Assembly: GCA_963728875.1 (NCBI GenBank)
Contig: CAVSLJ010000002.1
Span: 310,001-374,000, forward strand
Direction: 5' to 3'
Origin: DASUPK01 sp963728875
GTDB taxonomy: Bacteria; Actinomycetota; Thermoleophilia; Solirubrobacterales; 70-9
DNA length: 64,000 nucleotides
Shown here: positions 8,002 through 19,354 of the stretch, piece by piece
How positions within the stretch are numbered: position 1 is the stretch's first letter
Layout: each line of letters begins with the position of its first letter
Program-made: the position numbers and the translations under genes
Notes under the pieces: generated by a model
What the model was told of the DNA's origin: nothing
The model's database searches: none
Seen by the model: only the letters and a program-made list of their open reading frames with translations

Positions 8002-9072
8002 ATGAACCGCTACCTGGGAGCGAAGCGCTACGAAATCAAGGACCGGCTCGGCCATGGCGGCATGGCGACGGTCTACGGCGCCCGCGACCTGAAACTGGAT
8101 CGGGACGTCGCGATCAAGCTTCTGGCCGACAACTTCGCCGGCGACGACGAGATACGCAGGCGGTTCTCCCGCGAGGCGCGTCTCGCCGCCAGGCTCGATC
8201 ACCCCAACATCGTCCAGGTGTTCGACGTGGGCGAGGAGGAGGGCCGTCCCTACATCGTCATGGAGCAGGTTGAGGGTGGAACCCTCGGGGATCGCCTGGA
8301 GGGTCGGCGCCGATCGAGTCCGAGGGCCGAGGCGCTCCGCCTGCTCTCCCAACTCTGCGACGGCCTCGGCCACGCCCACTCGAAGAAGCTCGTCCACAGA
8401 GACATCAAGCCCCAGAACCTGCTGCTGCGATCCTCCGATGGCTGCCTGAAGATCACCGACTTCGGCATCGCCCGGGTGGCGGAGGAGACCACCCGCTTGA
8501 CCCAAGCGGGCAAGGTGATCGGAACCGAGCGGTACATGGCTCCGGAGCAGCTCAGCGACGGGAAGATCACTCCCGCCGTGGACGTCTACGCATGCGGGGT
8601 CGTCGCCGACGAGCTTCTGCCACAGTCACGGCCGCCCGAGCTCCGAGAGATCGTGGAGCGCTGCCTGCGGGAGGATCCCTCCGAGCGGTTCAGCGACGCG
8701 CGATCCCTCGGCGAGGCCCTGGCCACGGTGGACGGGAACGGAGATGTCGGCGTCGTTCGCCGGATCCAGTCCCAAGCCTCGCCGACTCGGCGCCTGCGCC
8801 CGAGCGGCCCGGCTACGGCCAGCTTCCCCGCCCCGGACGAGATCGCCCGGCGCCGCGGATCCAGACGAGCCCGGGTGGCGGCCGTGTTCGCCGCGCTCGC
8901 GGCGGTCGCCGGTGGCGTCTTGATCGCAACCAACACCGGCGAGTCCGGTTCGCCCGGCAAGGCGGACTCCGCCAAGCGGCGCCCGGCGCCAACCGCCACG
9001 GTTCCGACCTCGAGCGATCCCTCTGAGCAGGCGCGCGCGCTGGCCGAGTTCCTCCGGGCGCAGTCGCGCTGA
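8002..9072 (+). CDS. Membrane-anchored Ser/Thr protein kinase with shortened C-lobe
   Basis: The protein is a PknB-type kinase of 356 residues. The glycine loop is 'LGHGGMATVYGARD', catalytic Lys about 39, 'HRDIKPQN' at 132-139, DFG at 153-155 and 'MAPEQ' near 179. One transmembrane helix (about 291-310) is followed by a short outside tail. The part after 'DVYACGVVADELL' jumps almost at once to 'ELREIVERCLREDPSERF'. The roughly 35 residues usually present between these blocks are missing, although the reading frame is intact. It probably autophosphorylates and signals from the envelope; target unknown. Confidence 0.85.
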   Translation: MNRYLGAKRYEIKDRLGHGGMATVYGARDLKLDRDVAIKLLADNFAGDDEIRRRFSREARLAARLDHPNIVQVFDVGEEEGRPYIVMEQVEGGTLGDRLEGRRRSSPRAEALRLLSQLCDGLGHAHSKKLVHRDIKPQNLLLRSSDGCLKITDFGIARVAEETTRLTQAGKVIGTERYMAPEQLSDGKITPAVDVYACGVVADELLPQSRPPELREIVERCLREDPSERFSDARSLGEALATVDGNGDVGVVRRIQSQASPTRRLRPSGPATASFPAPDEIARRRGSRRARVAAVFAALAAVAGGVLIATNTGESGSPGKADSAKRRPAPTATVPTSSDPSEQARALAEFLRAQSR

Positions 9073-9073
9073 G

Positions 9074-9301
9074 CTAGGGAGTCGTCTTCGGGACCGGAGC
9101 GGTGGGGGTGGGGGCCTGAGTCGTGGTGGCCGGGGGCCTGGTCGTGGTCGGCGGAACGGTCGTGGTGGGCGCCGTGGTCGGTGGGTGAACCGCGGGCTCG
9201 GACTTCTCGCCGCAGCCGGAGGCCCCGACGGCGGCGAGCGCCCCCGCCACCAGCACGAGCGGCAACAGCCGCCGCCTTCCCGCCTCACGCTCCGCGATCA
9301 C
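9074..9301 (-). CDS. Small Thr/Pro-rich lipoprotein
   Basis: This 75-residue protein has a hydrophobic segment ending in 'VGASGCGEK', a lipobox-like cleavage site. It is followed by about 45 residues made almost only of Pro and Thr repeats. It is likely an envelope lipoprotein with an extended tail. It is convergent with the kinase gene, with one base between the two stops. GTG start at 9299-9301 (read on the minus strand). No family recognised. Confidence 0.55.
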   Translation of the reverse strand: MIAEREAGRRRLLPLVLVAGALAAVGASGCGEKSEPAVHPPTTAPTTTVPPTTTRPPATTTQAPTPTAPVPKTTP

Positions 9302-9323
9302 CGCGGGGACGGTAACGAAGCCG

Positions 9324-9686
9324 CTAGGGGAAGGTGACCTCGGCGAGCGGGCTGCTCTCCACCCACTCCTCGAGGTTTCCAGAGCCGCGGCCCAAATCGT
9401 CGAGGATGCTGGCGATCACCTCCCGGCGCTCTGCCTCGTCCGCGATCGGCCGAGCGACGGCGGGTAGATCGGCCTGGGCGCTGCCCTTCAGGTGGAAGGT
9501 GAACTCCGGGGTCGCCAGCAGGTTCGCGTACCAATCGCGGGTCCCCGGCGAACCGCTCAGGAACGTCCGGCCGTCGTGGCGGTACTGCCAGATCTCGATG
9601 CGCCGGGGCCGGCCGCTGGTGCGGCCCGTTGTGGTGATGTCGACCGTGCGGTCGCTGGCGAGGGCCCGCTGGACGGCCTCGTTCAA
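9324..9686 (-). CDS. F420-type nitroreductase/quinone reductase family protein
   Basis: The 120 residues match the small deazaflavin-dependent (DDN-like) oxidoreductases. The core 'DITTTGRTSGRPRRIEIW' and the later 'GTRDWYANLLATPEF' blocks form the split beta-barrel that holds F420H2 or a flavin. Such enzymes reduce nitro compounds, quinones or unsaturated lipids in actinobacteria. The start is a TTG that directly follows, in the same frame, the TAG stop of the upstream MFS gene, so translation is probably coupled. A start inside the conserved part is unlikely. Confidence 0.82.
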   Translation of the reverse strand: MNEAVQRALASDRTVDITTTGRTSGRPRRIEIWQYRHDGRTFLSGSPGTRDWYANLLATPEFTFHLKGSAQADLPAVARPIADEAERREVIASILDDLGRGSGNLEEWVESSPLAEVTFP

Positions 9687-11207
9687 CTAGGCGGCCTCTG
9701 AGAGCGCCTTGTCGGCCTGCGGCATCTCGCCCGGCATCTCGTCGCCGGCGAACTGCTCGGCCGCCTTCTCCTCGGGCTGGACCACGGTCGCTGCGACGGC
9801 GATCGCGGCTATGACGAGCCCGGCGGCGACCCAGAAGGCGAGGTGATACCCGCTGGTCAGGGCCGACGCCGTCGAATGCCCGGCGTCCTCGAGGGAGTTG
9901 CTGCGCGATGTGGACAGCGTCGCCAGCACGGCCAGCCCGATCGCGCCGCCGACCTGGGCAGAGGTGTTGACCAGGCCCGAGGCGAGCCCCGCATCCGCCC
10001 TCGTCGCACCCGACATCGCGATCGTCATCAGCGCCGGGAAGCAGACGCCGATCCCGGTGCCAAGCAGGACCAGGACCGGGAAGACGTCGGTCCAGTAGTT
10101 GGCGTCGACCGGCGCCCGCGTGAAGTAGATCAGGCCCGTGGCGACCAGGGCGAGGCCCGGGAAGAGCAGCGTCCGCGCACCGAAGCGCATGATCAGTGGC
10201 TCTGAGTAGCGACCGGTCAGGGTCCCCATGATGATCGTGACGGGCAGGAAGGCGATGCCGATCTGCAGGGCGTCATAGCTCTGCACCAGCTGCAGGTACA
10301 GCGAGCCCATGAAGAACATCCCGAACATGCCCGCGACGGTCAGGATCTGAACGCTGTTCGCGCCGGTGACGTTGCGCGAGCGGAAGATTCGCAGCGGAAT
10401 CAGAGGGGTCCTTGCAGTTGCCTCGCGGGCGATGAAGAGCGCACCCAGGAGCAGCGAGCCCGCGCCCAGGAGCAGCGTCGTCGAGGCGCCCCAGCCGTCC
10501 TTCGCGGCCGGCTCGACGATGGTGTAGACGCCGAGCATCAGAGAGCTGGTGATCAGCACCGCGCCGAGCAGATCGGCGCCCTCGCCGAAGCCGAGGCCCT
10601 TGTCGTCTTCGAGCAGCCGCCGGGACCAGATCGCGGTGGCGAGGCCGATCGGGGCGTTGACGAAGAAGATCCAGTGCCAGCTGATCACCTGCGTGATGAC
10701 GCCGCCGATCAGCAGGCCGACGGCGCCGCCGGCGGAGGCGACGAAGGCGTAGATGCCGACCGCCTTCGCCTGCTCGGCCCGCTCGGGGAACATCGTCACG
10801 ATCATTCCGAGGATGACCGCGGAGGTCATCGCCCCGCCGATGCCCTGCAGCAGCCGCGCGCCGATCAGCATGGCCTCGCTCTGCGAGGCCCCGCAGAGGA
10901 TCGAGGCGGCGACGAAGACCGCGAGGCCCCAGAGGAAGACCTTCCTGCGGCCCAGCAGGTCGCCGAGCCGGCCGGCCAGGAGGAGCAGGCCGCCGAAGGT
11001 GATCAGGTAGGCGTTGACGACCCACGCGAGGCTCGACTGGTTGAAGCCGAGATCCTCCTTGATCGAGGGCAGCGCGACGTTCACGACGGTGATGTCGAGA
11101 ACGATCATCAGCATCCCCGCGCAGAGCACGTACAGCGCGATCCACCGAGAGCGGTCGCTCATCGGCTGAGAGTTGTGTTCTGCTGTTCCACCCTGTGCGT
11201 GCGTCAT
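9687..11207 (-). CDS. MFS drug exporter, DHA2 (EmrB/QacA) family
   Basis: This 506-residue protein has about 14 hydrophobic helices and the family motifs 'MIVLDITVVNVALPSI' in helix 1 and 'LAGRLGDLLGRRKVF' after helix 2. It exports drugs or metabolites using the proton gradient. ATG 11207 is preceded by AGGAGG at an ideal distance, so it is preferred over the longer frame or Met16. It is followed by the F420-type reductase gene. An inverted repeat lies just upstream. A very similar exporter lies at 31349-32827. Confidence 0.92.
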   Translation of the reverse strand: MTHAQGGTAEHNSQPMSDRSRWIALYVLCAGMLMIVLDITVVNVALPSIKEDLGFNQSSLAWVVNAYLITFGGLLLLAGRLGDLLGRRKVFLWGLAVFVAASILCGASQSEAMLIGARLLQGIGGAMTSAVILGMIVTMFPERAEQAKAVGIYAFVASAGGAVGLLIGGVITQVISWHWIFFVNAPIGLATAIWSRRLLEDDKGLGFGEGADLLGAVLITSSLMLGVYTIVEPAAKDGWGASTTLLLGAGSLLLGALFIAREATARTPLIPLRIFRSRNVTGANSVQILTVAGMFGMFFMGSLYLQLVQSYDALQIGIAFLPVTIIMGTLTGRYSEPLIMRFGARTLLFPGLALVATGLIYFTRAPVDANYWTDVFPVLVLLGTGIGVCFPALMTIAMSGATRADAGLASGLVNTSAQVGGAIGLAVLATLSTSRSNSLEDAGHSTASALTSGYHLAFWVAAGLVIAAIAVAATVVQPEEKAAEQFAGDEMPGEMPQADKALSEAA

Positions 11208-11232
11208 CTGGAATGGCCTCCTAGCCAATGTG

Positions 11233-11252
11233 GGTCGTTTCCAGTTACGACC
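11233..11252. promoter_or_regulatory. Inverted repeat upstream of the DHA2 exporter
   Basis: GGTCGT (11233-11238) and ACGACC (11247-11252) form a 6-bp inverted repeat with an 8-nt spacer, right before the exporter ribosome binding site. It may be an operator or a leader hairpin. No TetR/MarR gene is adjacent, so the binding factor is unknown. Confidence 0.3.
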
Positions 11253-11376
11253 GGGGACCCCCCTGAAAATCATCGGTCCGGTTGTACAAGTTCGACCACG
11301 CTCGAAGTCAAGGGAGGTGGTCGAAAACGATCCTTGCCTTTCAAGACGAGGTCGCGGCTCGAGCAGTGACAGCTCG

Positions 11377-12483
11377 CTAATCCAACGTAGCAGGCAGCCC
11401 GAACCGGCTGTATGCCCTGGCCAGCTTCTCGTAGTCGGCCGGCTGCTCGGGCGTGCGCGCCTGGACCTCGGGGTCCGGATCCTGGGATGAGCGGACGATG
11501 AAGGCGTCGACCTCCTTGATCTTCTCGCCCTCGAAGGTGAGCACGTTGATCGCGAACGGGACGCGCGCCTGCTGCTCTTCGTCCCAGCTGTAGAAGGCGA
11601 GCGCGGGCTGTCCGTTGGCGGTCACGGGAAGCGCCCGCCAGCCCCACTCGCCCGTCATCGAGGAGGTCTCGAGCCAGGTCCGGATGCCGTCGCCGTGGAA
11701 CCAGCGGGACATCGGCGGCATCGTGAAGGCGGCATCCGCGGCGAGCATGTCCACGACGGTGTCGACATCGTTGCGCTCCCAGGCGTCGGCGTACTGCTCG
11801 ACGATCTCGCGCAGCCTGTCGTCGCCGAGCGTCCGCAGCGTCTCCTGCTGGCTTTGCTCGGGCAGCTTCTTCTCCATCGTCGCCCGCGCTCGCTGGAGCG
11901 CGCTGTTCACCGAGGCGACGCTCGTGTCGAGCGTCTCGGCCGTCTCCTGGGCGGAGAAGCCGAGGACCTCGCGCAGGATCAGGACCGCCCGCTGGTTTGC
12001 CGGCAGCAGCTGGAGCGCGGCGATGAAGGCGAGCTCGACGGACTCGCGTTGCTCGTAGCGGGCGTCGGGTGAGGCGTACCCGTCCTCGATCCCGAGGGTC
12101 TCGTCCGGGAAGGGCTCGATCCAGACCGACTCGACCAGCGGGTCGCCCACGCCGCCATGCGGGTCGGCGGGCGGGCCGTAGTCGATCGGCAGGATCCGCT
12201 TCGGCCGCTTCTCGATGGCGTCGAGCGAGGTATTGGTGGCGATCCGGTAGAGCCAGGAGCGCAGCGAGCTGCGGCCCTCGAACCTGTCGAGTGCCTTCCA
12301 GGCGCGGACCAGCGCCTCCTGCAGCGCGTCCTCGGCGTCCTGGATCGAGCCCAGCATGCGATAGCAGTGGGCCTGGAGCTCGGAGCGATGCGGCTCGACC
12401 AGCCGCGCGTAGGCATCCTCGCTGCCCTGCCGTGCAGTCTCGAGCAGTTGGCGCTGCTCCACCTCTGTAGGAGTCGTGCTCAT
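11377..12483 (-). CDS. ECF sigma factor with C-terminal SnoaL-like domain (SigJ/SigX5 type)
   Basis: The 368-residue protein starts with sigma region 2 (about 20-85, 'CYRMLGSIQDAEDALQEAL') and region 4 (about 145-195, 'LREVLGFSAQETAETL'). A SnoaL-like NTF2-fold domain (about 225-345) follows. This is the ECF41/SigJ-like layout, in which the C-terminal domain controls the sigma factor in cis and no separate anti-sigma is needed. ATG 12483 is chosen because the conserved N-terminus starts there. It is upstream of the exporter on the same strand, so the exporter is a candidate target. Confidence 0.9.
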   Translation of the reverse strand: MSTTPTEVEQRQLLETARQGSEDAYARLVEPHRSELQAHCYRMLGSIQDAEDALQEALVRAWKALDRFEGRSSLRSWLYRIATNTSLDAIEKRPKRILPIDYGPPADPHGGVGDPLVESVWIEPFPDETLGIEDGYASPDARYEQRESVELAFIAALQLLPANQRAVLILREVLGFSAQETAETLDTSVASVNSALQRARATMEKKLPEQSQQETLRTLGDDRLREIVEQYADAWERNDVDTVVDMLAADAAFTMPPMSRWFHGDGIRTWLETSSMTGEWGWRALPVTANGQPALAFYSWDEEQQARVPFAINVLTFEGEKIKEVDAFIVRSSQDPDPEVQARTPEQPADYEKLARAYSRFGLPATLD

Positions 12484-12574
12484 CCCGTCTCTGCAGAGTA
12501 GACCGACGGGATCATCGGAACTCATCGGCGGACCGATGAATTTCGAGACATTGACGGGTCTGAATGGCAAGGCG

Positions 12575-12949
12575 ATGAATAGGCGTGCCTCCAACTCGGT
12601 CGTCCATCTGGAGCTGCATACAGGCGATCTCGAGGACGCGCTCGCTTTCTACACGGGCGTACTCGGCTGGCGGCCGGAGCGGATTCGCGCCGGCGACGGC
12701 TCATATCTCTCACTCGGCATGGGGGACCGGCTGGGGGGCGGGCTGGTCGAGTGCGCCGAGGCCGCGGAGCACCCTCTCTGGCTGCCCTATGTGGAGGTCG
12801 TCGACATCAACGTCACGACAGATCGCGCGCGGGCCCTGGGCGGCGAGGTCCTGCTGACCCCTCGCGAGGGCCCCGAGGGCTGGCGCAGCGTGGTCTCCAC
12901 GCCGGGCGCCGGCGAGGTCGCCTTCTGGCAGTCGAAGACCGGGCGCTGA
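12575..12949 (+). CDS. Glyoxalase/bleomycin-resistance (VOC) family protein
   Basis: The 124 residues form one VOC module pair. 'VVHLELHTGDLEDALAFYTGVLGW' (shown in parts: VVHLELHTGD, ALAFYTGVLGW) is the standard opening, and 'GWRSVVSTPGAGEVAFWQ' the closing strand. Such proteins act as metal-dependent lyases, dioxygenases or drug-binding proteins; the substrate cannot be read from sequence. It is divergent from the sigma factor gene. ATG 12575 sits six residues before the domain; ATG 12536 is an in-frame alternative. Confidence 0.8.
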   Translation: MNRRASNSVVHLELHTGDLEDALAFYTGVLGWRPERIRAGDGSYLSLGMGDRLGGGLVECAEAAEHPLWLPYVEVVDINVTTDRARALGGEVLLTPREGPEGWRSVVSTPGAGEVAFWQSKTGR

Positions 12950-12955
12950 GATACC

Positions 12956-13687
12956 GTGCGGGGGGTGGAAGTGGCGCCCGTTCGCGGCGAGCTCCGGTAC
13001 TGGCTTGAGTTGGCGCGGCTGCTGGTGGACCGGCAGTTCCTCTCGGTAGAGCGGGCCGTGGACCCGCCTCCCGTTCTCCTCATCCCGGGCTTCATGGCGG
13101 GCGACGCGTCCCTGACGGTGCTGGCCGGCTGGCTGCGGCGCCGCGGCCACGAGGTGCGCGGCAGCGGCATGCTGATGAACGTCGGCTGCGCGGGCCGGGA
13201 GCTCTCCCGCCTCGAGGGAAAGCTCGCCGAATTCGACCGTCCGGCGATCGTCATCGGGCAGAGCCGCGGCGGGACCATGGCGCGCGCGCTGGCCGCCGGC
13301 AAGCCGGAATCCGTTGCGGCCCTGGTCACCCTCGGTTCGCCCGTCCTCGACCCGTTGGCCGTCTCGCAGTCGGTCCTGCGAACCGTTCGATCGCTCGCGT
13401 GGATCGGTGACCGCGGCATCCCGGGGATGTTCTCGAGCGAATGCCGGGATGGCGACTGCTGCGCCGGCTTCCATGGGTTGCTCGAGGCCCCGCTGGACCC
13501 GGACACTCCAGCGCTTGCCGTGTATTCAAGGAGCGACGGGATCGTTGACTGGTGCGCCTGCCTCGATCCGCACGCGAGATGCGTTGAGGTGGAGGGGAGC
13601 CACTGCGGAATGGCCGTCAACCCGGAGGTCTACCGGGAGCTCGATGTGCTGCTGGGACACACCGAGGAGACCGTATGCAGGCAATGA
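12956..13687 (+). CDS. Alpha/beta hydrolase (lipase-like)
   Basis: The 243-residue protein shows the oxyanion segment 'PVLLIPGFMAGD', the nucleophile elbow 'GQSRGG' near residue 102, an acid candidate in 'YSRSDGIVDW' and the catalytic His in 'GSHCGM'. It resembles lipases of the esterase/PGAP1-like type. It overlaps the WS/DGAT gene by 13 bp, so the two probably act together in acylglycerol or wax ester turnover. GTG start at 12956; it is rich in cysteines around residues 160-205. Confidence 0.82.
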   Translation: MRGVEVAPVRGELRYWLELARLLVDRQFLSVERAVDPPPVLLIPGFMAGDASLTVLAGWLRRRGHEVRGSGMLMNVGCAGRELSRLEGKLAEFDRPAIVIGQSRGGTMARALAAGKPESVAALVTLGSPVLDPLAVSQSVLRTVRSLAWIGDRGIPGMFSSECRDGDCCAGFHGLLEAPLDPDTPALAVYSRSDGIVDWCACLDPHARCVEVEGSHCGMAVNPEVYRELDVLLGHTEETVCRQ

Positions 13688-15051
13688 GCGTGCAGGACGC
13701 GATGTTCCTGCACGTCGAAAACGACGTGACCCCGATGCACATCGGCGGCGTCAGCCTCTTCGAGGGACCGCCGCCTCCGTTCGACGAGCTGCGGTCGATG
13801 GTGGCCGGGAAGCTCAGCCTGACGCCCCGCTACCGCCAAAAGGTCCGCTTCGTCCCCCTGGGGATGGGCGAGCCGGTCTGGGTCGACGATCCCCACTTCA
13901 GCATCGATTACCACTTGCGCCACAGCGCGGTGCCCCCGCCCGGGACGGAGGATCAGCTGCGCGCCACCGCTTCGCGCGTCTTCTCCCAGCACCTCGACCG
14001 GTCGAAGCCCCTCTGGGAGATCTGGATGGTGGAGGGGCTCGAGGACGATCGATGGGCGCTGCTCTCCAAGGTCCACCACTGCATGGTCGACGGCGTCGCC
14101 GCAACGGACATGATGTCGCTGATGTTCGGCGAGACGCCTGAGCAGACCACGAATGGCGAGGTTTGGCACGCGGACCCGGAGCCCTCGGGACTGGACCTGG
14201 TCGCCTACAGCGCCCGGCATCGGGTCCGCGACCCGGCCGCGCAGGTTCGCTTCGCCATGCGTGCGCCCAGGGAGGTACTCGAGGCGTTCGCCGGCGGTGC
14301 CAAGGCCCTGCTCGCGGCCGCGCCGGCGCTCCGTCCCTCGACCTCGTCCCTGACCGGCCCGATCGGTCCGCACCGCGTCTGGAGCTGGGCCAGGGTCTCG
14401 CTCGGCGACGTCAAGGAAGCGCGATCGGCGCTGGGCGGCACCGTCAACGACGTGGTGCTCACCCTGATCACGAACGGCTACCGGGCGCTGCTCGAGCATC
14501 GGGGCGAGCAGGTCGCCGCCGACAGGGTGGTGCGCACGATGGTCCCCGTCTCGGTTCGCGCGCCGGGCGAGAAGGGCGATTACAACAACCGCGTGTCGGC
14601 GGTGTTCGCCCGCCTCCCCGTCGGGCTGGACGATCCGGTCGAGCGCCTTGGCGTCATCCGTGAGCAGATGGACGGGATCAAGTCGTCGGGACAGGCCGTC
14701 GCCGGTGATGCCCTCGCGCAACTCTCCGGATTCGCGCCGCCGATGTTGCTCGCGGTCGGCAGTCGCCTGGCGACCCGGTCGGCCCGCCTCAACATGGACA
14801 CGGCGACGACCAACGTGCCCGGCCCTCAGGTCGCGCTCCACACGCTCGGCCGCAAGCTCGTCGCCTCGTACCCCTTCGTCCCGATCGTGGGCACGATCCG
14901 GATCGTCGTCGCGATCTTCTCCTACGACGGCGAGCTCTACTTCGGGGTGACCGGAGACCGCGATCACGCTCCCGACGTCGACGTGCTGACCGCGGGCATC
15001 GAGAGCGACATCGAGCGCCTGCTCGATCGCGCGAAGCTGGCGCCGGCCTAG
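13675..15051 (+). CDS. Wax ester synthase / diacylglycerol acyltransferase (WS/DGAT)
   Basis: The 458-residue protein has the catalytic motif 'HHCMVDGV' near residue 135 and the family N-terminus 'MSVQDAMFLHVE'. The mid-protein block 'TVNDVVLTLITNGYRALL' and the C-terminal 'TNVPGPQ' segment are also typical. The enzyme transfers acyl-CoA to alcohols or diacylglycerol and makes neutral storage lipid at the membrane. ATG 13675 fits the family start; ATG 13684 would give an exact ATGA overlap with the hydrolase. Confidence 0.93.
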   Translation: MQAMSVQDAMFLHVENDVTPMHIGGVSLFEGPPPPFDELRSMVAGKLSLTPRYRQKVRFVPLGMGEPVWVDDPHFSIDYHLRHSAVPPPGTEDQLRATASRVFSQHLDRSKPLWEIWMVEGLEDDRWALLSKVHHCMVDGVAATDMMSLMFGETPEQTTNGEVWHADPEPSGLDLVAYSARHRVRDPAAQVRFAMRAPREVLEAFAGGAKALLAAAPALRPSTSSLTGPIGPHRVWSWARVSLGDVKEARSALGGTVNDVVLTLITNGYRALLEHRGEQVAADRVVRTMVPVSVRAPGEKGDYNNRVSAVFARLPVGLDDPVERLGVIREQMDGIKSSGQAVAGDALAQLSGFAPPMLLAVGSRLATRSARLNMDTATTNVPGPQVALHTLGRKLVASYPFVPIVGTIRIVVAIFSYDGELYFGVTGDRDHAPDVDVLTAGIESDIERLLDRAKLAPA

Positions 15052-15080
15052 CCGCCGGGGCTCGTGCGTAGGCTGAGCGG

Positions 15081-17009
15081 ATGAGCGCGCAGCCGGCGAC
15101 CGGGGCCTACACCGGCAAGACGGCCTGGGCGCGAAATCTGGCGTCACCAGTCCGGGACTTCCTGAGCGCCGAGTCGGGCGGCGCAGTCGCCCTGCTGGCG
15201 GCCGTGGCCGCGGCGCTGATCTGGGCGAACTCGCCGTGGTCGGATTCCTACGAGTCGTTCTGGACCACCAAGCTCTCGATCACGATCGGGAGCGGCGGGA
15301 TCTCGATGGACCTCCGCGAGTGGGTCAACAGCGGTCTGATGACCTTCTTCTTCCTGGTTGTCGGGCTCGAGGCCAAGCGCGAGCTGGATACCGGAGAGCT
15401 CCGCGAGCGCCAGCGCCTGGCGATCCCGGTCTTCGCCTCCCTGGGCGGGATGGTGGTAGCGATCCTGATCTTCACGGCCTTCAACGCCGGGGGCTCGGGC
15501 GCGCACGCCTGGGGCGCGGCGATGTCGACCGACACGGCCCTGGCGCTCGGGGCTCTGGCGCTCCTGGCGCCGCAGGGGACACGGCTTCGGCTCCGCCTCC
15601 TCACGATCGCGGTGGTCGACGACCTGGTGGCGCTGGTGATCATCGCGACCGTTTACACGGATCACCTCGACCTGTTGCCGCTGGTGCTGGCCGTGGCCTT
15701 CTTCGGCGTCCTCCTGGGCCTTCGCTATGCGAGCGGCACCTGGCGGAACGAGGCGGCCGTCGTCGCCGGCATCGCGCTGTGGGTGGCGCTGTTCGAGGCG
15801 GGGATCGATCCTGTGGTCGCGGGACTCGCGGTGGGCCTCGTGACCAGCGCCTACCCGCCGGAGCGTGGCGATCTCGAGCGCGTGACCGAGCAGGCGCGCT
15901 CCTTCCGCGAGCAACCCACCCCGGAGCTCGCCCGGTCCGCTCAGCGCAGCGTGGCCTCGGCCATCTCAGCCAACGAGCGGCTCCAATACATGCTGCACCC
16001 CTGGACCAGCTACGTGATCGTGCCGGTCTTCGCGCTCGCGAACGCCGGAGTTCACATCGACAGCCAGCTGCTCGGCGACGCCGTCAGCTCCCCGATCACC
16101 CTGGGCATCTTCTTCGGCTACGTGGTTGGGAAGCCGGTCGGCATCGTCAGCACCGCCTGGCTCGTGTCGAGGCCGTGGCTGCTGGGTCTGCGGCGGGGTT
16201 TGAGTTGGCCGGTGACCCTGGGTGGCGGAATCGTCGGAGGCATGGGCTTCACGGTCTCCATTCTCATTGCGAGCATCGCGCTTGGCGGCCAGCAGCTCGA
16301 GGAGGCGAAGATCGGCGTCCTCGCGGCGGCGCTGGTGGCGCCCCTCCTGGCCTGGGTGGTCTTCCGGGGAACCCGGCGGCTGCCCGCCGAGGTGAGGGCA
16401 CGCCAGATCGCCGGCACATACGACGACCTGCTCGATCTCTCGGAGGACGTCGACCCAGATCACGACCACATCCGCGGCCCCGACGACGCGCCGGTGACGC
16501 TGGTCGAGTACGGCGACTACGAGTGCCCCTACTGCGGGCGGGCGGAGCCGGTGATCCGCGAGCTGCTCGACGAATTCGGGGACGACCTCCGCTACGTCTG
16601 GCGACACCTCCCCCTGAGCGACGTGCACCTGAACGCGCAGAACGCCGCCGAGGCCGCGGAGGCCGCGGCGGCCCAGCGAGCCTTCTGGGAGATGCACGAC
16701 AAGCTGATTCACAACCAGGATCAGCTCGGCGCCCCGGATCCCGAGCGGCATGCCGAGGAGCTGGGCCTCGACGTCGAGCGATTTCGGGACGAGATGCGGC
16801 GGCGGGTGTACGCGCCGCGCGTCGCGGAGGACGTGTCCAGCGCCGATGCGAGCGATGTCGCCGGCACACCGGGGTTCTTCATCAACGGCCGCCGTCATCG
16901 GGGCGCCTACGACGTGGAGACCTTGAGCCGCCTGGTCAGGGACGCCAGGGGCCGCGCCCGGGCGCAGCAGGCGGCAGCGCGCGCTTCGGAGCCCGAGTCG
17001 GTCCGGTAG
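15081..17009 (+). CDS. nhaA: NhaA Na+/H+ antiporter fused to DsbA-like thioredoxin domain
   Basis: Residues 1 to about 430 are an NhaA antiporter with about 11-12 helices and the paired aspartates in 'VVDDLVALVI' near 178. Residues about 455-620 are a DsbA/thioredoxin-fold domain with active site 'YECPYCGRAEPV' near 482 and cis-Pro loop 'GTPGFFING'. The fusion is known in actinobacteria and some other phyla. The role of the redox domain is not settled; it may tune the antiporter or fold partners. An ATG start, and a continuous reading frame with no sign of frame repair, support one polypeptide. Confidence 0.93.
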   Translation: MSAQPATGAYTGKTAWARNLASPVRDFLSAESGGAVALLAAVAAALIWANSPWSDSYESFWTTKLSITIGSGGISMDLREWVNSGLMTFFFLVVGLEAKRELDTGELRERQRLAIPVFASLGGMVVAILIFTAFNAGGSGAHAWGAAMSTDTALALGALALLAPQGTRLRLRLLTIAVVDDLVALVIIATVYTDHLDLLPLVLAVAFFGVLLGLRYASGTWRNEAAVVAGIALWVALFEAGIDPVVAGLAVGLVTSAYPPERGDLERVTEQARSFREQPTPELARSAQRSVASAISANERLQYMLHPWTSYVIVPVFALANAGVHIDSQLLGDAVSSPITLGIFFGYVVGKPVGIVSTAWLVSRPWLLGLRRGLSWPVTLGGGIVGGMGFTVSILIASIALGGQQLEEAKIGVLAAALVAPLLAWVVFRGTRRLPAEVRARQIAGTYDDLLDLSEDVDPDHDHIRGPDDAPVTLVEYGDYECPYCGRAEPVIRELLDEFGDDLRYVWRHLPLSDVHLNAQNAAEAAEAAAAQRAFWEMHDKLIHNQDQLGAPDPERHAEELGLDVERFRDEMRRRVYAPRVAEDVSSADASDVAGTPGFFINGRRHRGAYDVETLSRLVRDARGRARAQQAAARASEPESVR

Positions 17010-17062
17010 CCGTCCCCGACGCGCTATCCTGTCTGGACTAACTACAGAAATTGGATCTTCTG

Positions 17063-19334
<2,272 letters not shown>

Positions 19335-19354
<20 letters not shown>

